A DNA stretch of 64,000 nucleotides, taken from positions 62,001 to 126,000 of the forward strand of contig WHUZ01000111.1 of the NCBI GenBank assembly GCA_015179045.1, given 5' to 3'. The DNA is from Kalaharituber pfeilii. Lineage: Eukaryota; Ascomycota; Pezizomycetes; Pezizales; Pezizaceae. This document shows positions 50,933 through 58,369 of this stretch, in pieces. The notes under the pieces were generated by a model. It made no database searches. It saw only the letters and a list, made by a program, of their open reading frames with translations, and had not been told where the DNA came from. How positions within the stretch are numbered: the first letter of the stretch is position 1; each line of letters begins with the position of its first letter. A program made the translations under genes and the position numbers.

Positions 50933-51094
50933 TGAGCGCGGCGCGCCTACAGCGCCTCGGCGTATTTAGGAACTTGCATTGCGTCGTCTACACATCATGC
51001 ACCCTTCACTACGCCCTATTGCCCCTGCCACAACCAAAGTCACTCTCTGCTCCCAGGGCACACTGAATAATATCTCTCAACATCACGGCATGCC

Positions 51095-51580
51095 ATACAA
51101 AGCGGAGGTGGTCACAGAGGCGGGTCAAAGACAGAGGCTCAGAAGAGAGAGAGCGGGGGAGAGGAACAGGTTGGAACTGACGTACAGACCGCTAGAAAGA
51201 TTAGGAAGGGGAGTAAGTCGAATAGCGGGGCTCTTGGGAGGGAAGGGCTGAGGGCGTGGAGGTGGAGGATCGGTGAAGGGGATGGGCCAGAATGCAGATG
51301 GTGCGGAGAAGCCGAGGAGACGACTGCCCATATACTGGGGAGTGTAGGGTTTGGAAGAGGAGGTGGCCAGGGGGGAAGAGCATGTGAGGAATCCCCCGAA
51401 GGGGGGGAAGGGGAGAGAGACAAGTTAGACATAATTCTTCAAATGTTGGAGGAGTGAGGAGGGTGAGCAGGGGAGCGAGGAAGGGGGAGAAGATTAATCA
51501 AATTTTATGTATCTAGCATAACATCGCCATAGCCCGTAGGGCGGCAAGCGATTAAATGACATAAAAAAAAAAAAAAAAAA
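51095..51580 (+). mobile_element. LINE-A 3' end (486 bp) with 13-bp TSD
   Basis: Flanked by ATCACGGCATGCC at 51082-51094 and 51581-51593. Encodes EAGQRQRLRRERAGERNRLE, TYRPLERLGRGVSRIAGLLG, then frameshifts, CRWCGEAEETTAHIL and DIILQMLEE. Tail A of the ATCGC/GCGAT type with A18. Confidence 0.93.
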
Positions 51581-51636
51581 ATCACGGCATGCCTACTCTC
51601 CTAGTCAGCATAGGGACCCATGCAAATGCAAGGCTA

Positions 51637-51691
51637 CTCGCCATAGCCCATAGGGCGGCATGCGAGTATTGATATAACAAAAAAAAAAAAA
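51637..51691 (+). mobile_element. Solo tail A (55 bp) with 13-bp TSD
   Basis: CTCGCCATAGCCCATAGGGC, GGCATGCGAGTATTGATAT, AAC and A-run; flanked by AAATGCAAGGCTA at 51624-51636 and 51692-51704. Confidence 0.95.
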
Positions 51692-51704
51692 AAATGCAAG
51701 GCTA

Positions 51705-52368
51705 TCTCCTGTAGGTAGGCTTGCTACCAAAGTAAGCCATTAACCATGAAAATGCTATTTACTGTAAATGTCACACTCATTTGACAACTGATGATGTATT
51801 TGTAGCTATTGTGATCTATATACCGGTGATCTTTCATTATCCAGCATGCTATGCCATCATCTATCATCCCAACTCTCTAGCCTCTGCATGTAATATAGCT
51901 CGTTTTGCCACATCTCGCTGCAACAGACCTGCCGCACCTATCAAATTCGGCTCGTTGTAGTGCATCTCGAGGCATCGAGTAGAGCTGCCGTTCTAGGGCT
52001 TCATTGTAGGCTGTGAGTTGCTGGACTTGCTAGTGTAAGGCTGTATTCTGATCGGTGACTTGCTAGGGCTGTTTCTGGAGGCTGGAGACTGCAACTTTGT
52101 TTTTTTTTAATATCAGCAGAGATTGTTTGAGCTGAGGATACTACTTCTTCAAGTGCGACACTACATAATTTCTTTTCATTGAGGAGTTTCTGGTAGGCCA
52201 TCTACCAAATTACCCCTGAACTCAGCTTCTCTTTTTGCTAGTGCATTCTCTTTTCCCTTTTTCCATTTTGTGGCTTCTGTCTCTAGATCCTTCCTCAATT
52301 AAGACCAGTTTCTGCTATTTCGTGCAATATCTTGTTTTCTCTTTGAGTTTTGTTTGTAGGCGCGTTCT
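51705..52368. other. No assigned gene
   Basis: No domain recognised. Confidence 0.4.
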
Positions 52369-52428
52369 TTTTTTTTTTTTTTTTTTATATCATTACTCGC
52401 ATGCCGCCTGTAAGGCTATGGCGAGGAA
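52369..52428 (-). mobile_element. Solo tail A (60 bp) with 13-bp TSD
   Basis: Minus strand TTCCTCGCCATAGCCTTACA, GGCGGCATGCGAGTAATGAT, AT and A18; flanks GTAGGCGCGTTCT (52356-52368) and GTAGGCGTGTTCT (52429-52441). Confidence 0.93.
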
Positions 52429-52467
52429 GTAGGCGTGTTCTGTACCTGTATGTGCAGTGTCATGGCA

Positions 52468-52535
52468 CAAAAGTTTACCGTCTGATGCGGTCCGAGAGCC
52501 GCAGTCAGAATGCGACTGTCCCGAGAGGTTCCTAT
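52468..52535 (+). repeat. 65-bp dispersed repeat copy
   Basis: TTTACCGTCTGATGCGGTCC, GAGAGCCGCAGTCAGAATGC, GACTGTCCCGAGAGGTTCC; best-conserved relative of the 5481 and 50082 copies. Confidence 0.8.
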
Positions 52536-52951
52536 GCTCACACTACTCACATGGGAACGTCCCAGGTGCAAGCGTACCTGTATTAGAGTAATCACAACAT
52601 TCATTATAGGGCTAGCGTTTCTACGGCTAGCTTTTCTAGATTAGAGTTGCCAATGACCATCTGCAGAAAGGTATACTATTGATTAGCCTCAGCTCCCATT
52701 GAGTCTGTTGTGCGAGGTACAGTACAGGTTTTGTACAATTTCTCTGTACCTACAGGATAAAATCATGCAGCAGATGCAGCAGAAGTGATGTATTTTACTT
52801 TTCAGCCGTACTTCTAAAAGGTCAATGAACACAAACTTGCACTGTGAAAACCAGCAGCTCGAACCAATGGCCGCAACAACACCGGACTTGCTTGACTTCT
52901 GCTGTACTTACGGGACCCATATAAACCTCCACTACTAGGTATACTGAAGAG

Positions 52952-52989
52952 GCATGCGATTAATGATATATAAATAAAAAAAAAAAAAA
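52952..52989 (+). mobile_element. Micro-tail A (about 38 bp) with 16-bp TSD
   Basis: GCATGCGATTAATGATATAT, AAAT and A-run; flanks TAGGTATACTGAAGAG (52936-52951) and TAGCTATACTGAAGAG (52990-53005). Confidence 0.9.
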
Positions 52990-53171
52990 TAGCTATACTG
53001 AAGAGTTGTAGCAGGTTGGATGAATAGGGACTATCTCAAAGCATGAAATAGCAATACATGTATAGGAAGATGTTTTCTGAACAACTTATAGCACTGGCTG
53101 CGGATTTGGGCACTTGAGTAATAGAGTATATATGTGTACATCAAAGCCCAATTTCTCATAATCCATAGGAG

Positions 53172-53226
53172 CCTCGCCATAGCCTGACAGGCGGCAAGCG
53201 AGTAATGATATAAAAAAAAAAAAAAA
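53172..53226 (+). mobile_element. Solo tail A (55 bp) with 14-bp TSD
   Basis: CCTCGCCATAGCCTGACAGG, CGGCAAGCGAGTAATGATAT and A15; flanked by ATAATCCATAGGAG at 53158-53171 and 53227-53240. Inner stem CCTgacAGG. Confidence 0.96.
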
Positions 53227-53317
53227 ATAATCCATAGGAGTACTTAATAATATGAGGCCATAGATGCTAGGAACCATACTTTATAAAGCTTCTTTTCTGC
53301 ATAATCACCTGGTATAA

Positions 53318-53646
53318 AGCCGACGAACCGGAATGCCGCTGGTGCGGGGAAGAATTAGAAACCACGGACCACATACTGGAGAGATGTCGAATATGGCAGA
53401 CCAAATGGCCGGGAGGCAGACAAGCGCTACTCAGACCAGACAAGCAAGGGGACAAGCAAGGGGACAACCTGGTGGCATTGCTAGAATGGCCCGATCTATA
53501 AGGGTCGAGACTTCTGTAATTTCCCAATGTTGACTTTTTTAGTGTTCACTTTTCTATCCTTTCTTTTTCTTCTCATTTATGTACTTAATCTCCCCATAGC
53601 CCCCAGGGCGGAATGCGAGTAATGATATTAAAAAAAAAAAAAAAAA
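53318..53646 (+). mobile_element. LINE-A 3' end (329 bp) with 12-bp TSD
   Basis: Flanked by CACCTGGTATAA at 53306-53317 and 53647-53658. Encodes ADEPECRWCGEELETTDHIL and NLVALLEWPDL with stop; tail A with CCCCATAGCCCCCAGGGCGG, AATGCGAGTAATGATATT and A19. Contains a GACAAGCAAGGG direct duplication at about 53439-53463. Confidence 0.93.
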
Positions 53647-53658
53647 CACCTGGTATAA

Positions 53659-53874
53659 CCTTTACCTATATAGGCAACATATTCACTAGAGTATGACATG
53701 GTAATCTGTGGATATTAGGGCAGTCTCATGACCAAACTTGCTACAGCTCTTCAGCATAGGTAGTAGAGTACATATTCAGTACACAAGACTTCAGGTAAGC
53801 TCTTCCACACATGGCGACTTCAAGCATGTCTATCATTAGGGCTGGATATATATATGTCACCACTCATATGTTGT
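53659..53874. other. No gene
   Basis: Short unique spacer between insertions. Confidence 0.4.
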
Positions 53875-53888
53875 AAGTCAGTCTAAAG

Positions 53889-53943
53889 CCCTGCCTTGGC
53901 GAACAGCTGCATGCGGGGTCACGTGATAAAAAAAAAAAAAAAA
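53889..53943 (+). mobile_element. Solo tail B (55 bp) with 14-bp TSD
   Basis: CCCTGCCTTGGCGAACAGCT, GCATGCGGGGTCACGTGAT and A17; flanked by AAGTCAGTCTAAAG at 53875-53888 and 53944-53957. Confidence 0.96.
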
Positions 53944-54060
53944 AAGTCAGTCTAAAGAATATGCAAAAAATAATTTAGTATATTCCCCCAGGCACTGACT
54001 TTAATCTGAGCCCACTTGAGGGCCATTTGCATTAACAGGAGCTTCAGCGACAACCACCTC

Positions 54061-54118
54061 TTTTTTTTTTTTTTTTTATATCATTACTCCCATGCCGCCT
54101 GCTAGGCTATGGCGAGGA
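54061..54118 (-). mobile_element. Solo tail A (58 bp) in the ORF1-only element's 5' end
   Basis: Minus strand TCCTCGCCATAGCCTAGCAG, GCGGCATGGGAGTAATGATAT and A17; flanked by ACAACCACCTC at 54050-54060 and 54119-54129. Absence at the equivalent place in the 39.26-kb copy confirms the empty site. Confidence 0.96.
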
Positions 54119-54404
54119 ACAACCACCTCGACAGGACGAGCGTTTGGAAGCGACTCCGCAACCACAACGTCCCCCACAGCGAAACCTACATAGATAGAAA
54201 TACTCAGCGTTAATTTTTATTCCAAAATACCTGCTCCCTCAAATTTCCCCTGTAGGGTGAAGTTTCGAGGAAAACGCTCTCCGTCGCCACTGGCACCAAG
54301 ACCCAAAACAGCCAGACGCCAAGCACCAATCCAATGCAGAAGGCAGAGAAGACAGCGCCGCCCACAGTGTCGGACCAGGCGCTGAACGCGCACGCAGTAC
54401 ATCT

Positions 54405-55408
54405 GTGGAAAAACCAGGGAAGACACGTCCCCATCACCGGCCCCGTCTCCGGCGTACCAAAAAAAGGGTCACACCTAATATCGTCAGGTTCGACGGACAT
54501 AGTATGAGGGTTTACACAGGGGGGCCAGGCGACCCCCTCCCAAGCTGGATCACGGTCGCAGGCTGGACCGCCACAACCCCAACCCCCTCACCGACACTAG
54601 GGCTTAGTCCCATTAACACCATACACACAACGCCGGTGGAGCACACCATTGAAGCCCTCGGCTTCAGCACAATTGATATCGTGCATTCGGAGGAGCCGTC
54701 CCCCCCGGAGCACACAATAGAATCCCCCCGCCCGCCCCTGACCCGACCCACTATTCATACGGTCGAACCCACCCCCACGACTACCCCGGTAACCGCGGAC
54801 AAGTGCCCTGCCATGGTGAACAGCCGCATGCGGGGTTACGTGAAATAAAAAAAAAAAAAAAACCGCGGACAAGTCCCGAACCAAGAAAAGAAAAGGCAGA
54901 CAGACGTCGGCACAAGAGACATATGCATTCAAAAGACGATGGGACCAAAAGGAGGCAGAAAGGATCGCGACCGCCCCCCTGATCAGGACCCCAGCTGCAT
55001 ACAAAGACGACATCCCCGCATCCACCAAACCATCACTGACCCCGACCCCAACCCCGACCCCGACCCGACTCCAGACCGAGACCCAACACCAAACCCAACA
55101 CCAGACAAACTGCCACCCCATCTGCGGCCGATGCCACTACCACCACGAAGACCGGCATCGTAGTACATGGAATAGCCTTGAGAAAAGACCTGGGGAAAGT
55201 CCAAAGATGGCTGGAGGAAAGTAACAAAGGACTATGCAAAATAGTTGGGATCAGGTGGCTGAGACGCAAACAACTGCTGGTAGACGAAGGGAAGAAGACA
55301 AGCTCAGTGGTGGTGTATCTAGAGGAAGGAGCTGAAACTGGGAAAGTCCGGTTGGGAGGGAAATGGCTGAAAATAAGTCAGTACGAGCCAGAGAGACGCA
55401 GGAAATAG
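54405..55408 (+). pseudogene. ORF1 of the ORF1-only element, interrupted
   Basis: ATG 54405; MEKPGKTRPHHRPRL, then LGLSPINTIHTTPVEHTIEA and LGFSTIDIVHSEEPS, as in the 38-kb copy. A solo tail B at 54805-54860 interrupts after VTADK. Beyond it RTKKRKG and KRRWDQKEAERIATAPLI match TRKRKG and KRQLDDKEARKIATAPAI. A CCCCGACCCCAAC-type expansion (55037-55075) and a frameshift near 55100 precede GIVVHGIALRKDLGKVQRWL, GIRWLRRKQLLVDEGKK, SSVVVYLEE and GGKWLKISQYEPERRRK, stop 55408. Probable nucleic-acid-binding protein; inactive here. Confidence 0.85.
54805..54860 (+). mobile_element. Solo tail B (56 bp) in ORF1, 14-bp TSD
   Basis: GCCCTGCCATGGTGAACAGC, CGCATGCGGGGTTACGTGAA, ATA and A16; flanked by AACCGCGGACAAGT at 54791-54804 and 54861-54874. 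A family-B tail inside a family-A-type element. Confidence 0.96.
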
Positions 55409-55627
55409 GCTGTACTGACCACTACACCCGCACCATCCTCGAACACCGCGGGCTCCACATCTCTACTTATTTATTTTCTTTTATTCTTTATGTAACTAAA
55501 ACCTCGCCATAGCCCATAGGGCGGCATGCGAGTAATGATATAAAAAAAAAAAAAAAAAAAAATCTAACAGGAGCTTTATCCGTTGTTCCTCCGTAGATGT
55601 GGGTGGTTTCCCGGTGATGGTCGGTTT

Positions 55628-55677
55628 CTACTAGCCAGTAAAATCGCTGTCCGAATACATATTTTACTGGCTAGTAG
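55628..55677. repeat. Perfect 17-bp inverted repeat, 16-nt loop
   Basis: CTACTAGCCAGTAAAAT at 55628-55644 and its exact complement at 55661-55677. Could be an old MITE core, a terminator-like hairpin or a protein-binding site; nothing else identifies it. Confidence 0.85.
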
Positions 55678-56037
55678 GTGTATGGTGGACAATAATGCGA
55701 GAGGCGGCTTGTTTGCGCTACGTTATCTAACTTTGATATACAGTAATCGATATAATGAATACATGTATCAAAGCCTCATTGAAAGTTGCGGGTTGTCCTG
55801 AGCCCATGCAGCATTAGCATTTTTGCGCACGTGTGAGGTTCGCGCTACTGGCAACGAGTATCTCACCACATTGAGTATCACGCTCCCGAATCAAAGAATT
55901 TCTGCCGGTACTGGTCTTTGAATGACTGGTCGGGCCACGAAGGGACAATACCAACCTCTACGAAAAGAGGGAGTTCTGGCTAGCGATGGATACTTAGCGA
56001 ATACAGTAGTCCATTAATAAAAGACACAGGATGCTGC
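55678..56037. other. No assigned gene
   Basis: No coding or repeat evidence. Confidence 0.4.
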
Positions 56038-56049
56038 GAAGTACCCAGG

Positions 56050-56112
56050 TTTTTTTTTTTTTTTTTTTTATATCACATGACCCCGCTTGTAGCTGTTCGC
56101 CATGGCAGGGCA
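56050..56112 (-). mobile_element. Solo tail B (63 bp) with 12-bp TSD
   Basis: Minus strand CTGCCCTGCCATGGCGAACA, GCTACAAGCGGGGTCATGTG, ATAT and A19; flanked by GAAGTACCCAGG at 56038-56049 and 56113-56124. Confidence 0.95.
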
Positions 56113-56394
56113 GAAGTACCCAGGTAACTGCAATGTCAAACATGCCTTCTTATCACGCTGCAACATAGAGTGACCCTTTTTTTTTTTTAAAGAAAATTTT
56201 ATTTCAGCAGTGCTAGATATGGAATTGGACTTCATTATCAAGTTAAGGAAAAGAATTCTGGACTCCTGATGTCACGATACTTATCCAAGAAGATAGATAA
56301 CATGCCCTGTCAGCCTTCACTTGCTCGTAGTCCTAGCATATTCCTTCGACAAAGCCAGCCCAAACCTAGCCTGTGGATGCGAGAGATGTTAAAG

Positions 56395-56790
56395 AAAGTG
56401 GGGGGAAAAAAAACAAGAAAAAGGCAAAGAAGCTCACTTCCCTCTCTCAAATATGTTCGTGATGAAGGAGAGGAGGGACAAGGGAGAAAAGAAAAAAAAT
56501 TTCCCTCCACAAAATTTCCTACGAACCTCAATAGCTGTCTCAATTGCCTGTTGGGAAAAAAGAGAAGGAGAGGAGGAAAAAGAAGGAAAAACGGAAGGAA
56601 AAGAAAAGAAAAGAAAAGAAAAGAAAAGAAACATTCCCTCTCTCCAACATTTCCTTGACGAAAGTTCTGCGGCAAAGGAGAGAAAAAAAACAACATAAAA
56701 TAAAATAAAATAAAAATAAAAAAATAAAAAATAAAAATAAAATAATATGAAATAACAAGAATAAAAATAAAAAAAAGCATTTCCTTCCAG
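56395..56790. repeat. Purine-rich tract with (AAAAG)n and (AAAAT)n runs
   Basis: The plus strand is almost all A and G from 56395 to 56630 with AAAAG units at 56600-56632, then AAAAT-type units at 56692-56775. The motif GAACCTCAATAGCT occurs at 56523 and 56793. It lies 3' of the cysteine-rich gene, beyond its stop. Confidence 0.75.
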
Positions 56791-56900
56791 AGCGAACCTC
56801 AATAGCTATCCCAACCGTCCGTCCAGTAAAGGTAAAGAGAAGCAATGGAAAATAAACGAACACATCGCATAATTATCCTTCGACTGACAAGTCCTTCCAT

Positions 56901-58157
56901 CTACCAGCTAGTGTAGTTTTGGTTATTTCGGAACCAAGCATTCCCCTTTGGAGTGCACGTGCAACCGTGCTTGCAGCACTTTCCACCACAGATAAAGTCG
57001 TTAGCATTCGGGCAACAATACTTGTAATCGATGCAGTACTGCCCCTTTGGACAGCAATTGTTACCACAAACTTGGGGCTTCGGGCAACACTGGCCGTAGA
57101 TGCATTGGTCGCCGGGGTTGCAGCACTGGCTTCCACAAACTTGTGGCTTAGGGCAGCATTTCCCATTGGAGCAGATTTCTCCAGGTTTGCAGCAATTGTT
57201 ACCACAAACTTGGGGCTTCGGGCAACATTGGCCGTAGATGCATTGGTCTCCAGGGTTGCAGCACTGGCTTCCACAAACTTGGGGTTTCGGGCAGCACTTC
57301 CCATTGGAACAGATTTCTCCGGGTTTGCAGCAATTGTTACCACAGACTTGAGGCTTCGGGCAACATTGGCCGTAGATGCATTGGTCTCCAGGGTTGCAGC
57401 ACTGGCTTCCACAAACTTGGGGTTTCGGGCAGCACTTGCCATTGGAACAGATTTCTCCGGGTTTGCAGCAATTGTTACCACAGACTTGAGGCTTCGGGCA
57501 ACACTGGCCGTAGATGCATTGGTCTCCAGGGTTGCAGCACTGGCTTCCACAAACTTGGGGTTTCGGGCAGCACTTCCCATTGGAACAGATTTCTCCGGGT
57601 TTGCAGCAATTGTTACCACAGACTTGAGGCTTCGGGCAACACTGGCCGTAGATGCATTGGTCTCCAGGGTTGCAGCACTGGCTTCCACAAACTTGGGGTT
57701 TCGGGCAGCACTTCCCATTGGAACAGATTTCTCCGGGTTTGCAGCAATTGTTACCACAGACTTGAGGCTTCGGGCAACATTGGTTGTAGATGCATTGGTC
57801 TCCAGGGTTGCAGCACTGGTTTCCACAAATCTGGGGCTTTGGGCAGCATTTCCCACCTACACATGGTTCATTCCCCCAGCAACAGTTGGATCCACAGATC
57901 TTAGGAGGTGGGCAACAGTGTTTTTCTCCACCAGGGTTGATAGCGCATGGTTGGCCGGCATCGCAGCACTGGGGCCCGCAGGGATAGGAACATGGAGGCT
58001 TGGGAGCTCTTTCTGCAAGAGGTCCCGAGAGATCAATCAACTCAGGATTCGCAATTGCGCTGGCGGCGGTAGTCTGGGACAGAAGGAATATGGCGATTAA
58101 AAGGAGAAGTATAAAGCTGGAAGGGAGAACACGAAAGCGGAATCTGCATGACTGCAT
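56901..58157 (-). CDS. Secreted cysteine-rich tandem-repeat protein (granulin-like pattern)
   Basis: ATG 58157 gives 418 residues; the frame is open 70 codons further upstream, but this ATG begins a clear signal peptide (PSSFILLLLIAIFLLSQTTA) and a TATA-like ATATTTATA lies about 150 bp upstream. The mature part is built of alternating modules CCPKPQVCGNNCCKPGEICS and CCPKPQVCGSQCCNPGDQCI; the pair forms a 46-residue unit repeated five times nearly unchanged, with variant modules at both ends (CCPPPKICGSNCCWGNEPC; CCPNANDFICGGKCCKHGC). Spacing CC-x5-C-x3-CC-x4-C-x4-CC recalls half-granulin/knottin folds held by disulfides. Short secreted Cys-rich proteins of fungi act in the wall or in host contact, but no function can be assigned. 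No intron is needed. Confidence 0.88.
   Translation of the reverse strand: MQSCRFRFRVLPSSFILLLLIAIFLLSQTTAASAIANPELIDLSGPLAERAPKPPCSYPCGPQCCDAGQPCAINPGGEKHCCPPPKICGSNCCWGNEPCVGGKCCPKPQICGNQCCNPGDQCIYNQCCPKPQVCGNNCCKPGEICSNGKCCPKPQVCGSQCCNPGDQCIYGQCCPKPQVCGNNCCKPGEICSNGKCCPKPQVCGSQCCNPGDQCIYGQCCPKPQVCGNNCCKPGEICSNGKCCPKPQVCGSQCCNPGDQCIYGQCCPKPQVCGNNCCKPGEICSNGKCCPKPQVCGSQCCNPGDQCIYGQCCPKPQVCGNNCCKPGEICSNGKCCPKPQVCGSQCCNPGDQCIYGQCCPKPQVCGNNCCPKGQYCIDYKYCCPNANDFICGGKCCKHGCTCTPKGNAWFRNNQNYTSW
57060..57840 (-). repeat. 138-bp coding tandem repeat, five units
   Basis: DNA period is 138 bp (46 codons). Units differ at very few third positions, so homogenisation or recent expansion is likely. Because of the repeat, other frames on both strands are also open; these are by-products. 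Confidence 0.9.
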
Positions 58158-58369
58158 TGTTGTAGCAGGTCGATGCGAGGGTAGAGAATTTAGATTCAGA
58201 GGCACGGCGGTTTTGCTTAGAGGACAAGACGGATATTCTGAGTGATAGAGGGGGTGAGTTTGCGATGAGGAATTGAGGATGAGTTGGAGCTTGTCTGGGC
58301 AAAAGCATCTAGTATAAATATCTGTTCGGCAATTGAAAGGTCTATATGATGTGGTGGACTGGCACAAGG

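Larger units (their letters stand above)
54045..55564 (+). mobile_element. Full-length ORF1-only retroelement, copy 1, with two solo tails inside
   Basis: Flanked by TAACAGGAGCTT at 54033-54044 and 55565-55576. Without the two nested solo tails and their TSD copies it is about 1.38 kb. It begins CAGCGACAACCACCTCGAC, has a 5' UTR matching the minus strand of 39270-39060, ORF1, about 90 bp of 3' UTR (ACCGCGGGCTCCACATCTC) and tail A with A22. No RT or RNase H. Same 5' and 3' limits as the copy at 37884-39270. Confidence 0.9.

Noticed and set aside
56310..56863. Several Phe-rich minus-strand frames of 107-156 codons
   Set aside because: They are translations of the purine-rich tract and A-rich microsatellites.
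57060..57840. Regularly spaced repeats as a CRISPR array
   Set aside because: Repeats are contiguous, coding and 138 bp long, with no unique spacers.
56919..58100. Long plus-strand open frame (393 codons) and a second minus-strand frame (327 codons) across the cysteine-rich gene
   Set aside because: Both are by-products of the 138-bp repeat in the true frame; neither has a signal peptide or a domain, while the minus frame from 58157 has both signal peptide and ordered cysteines.
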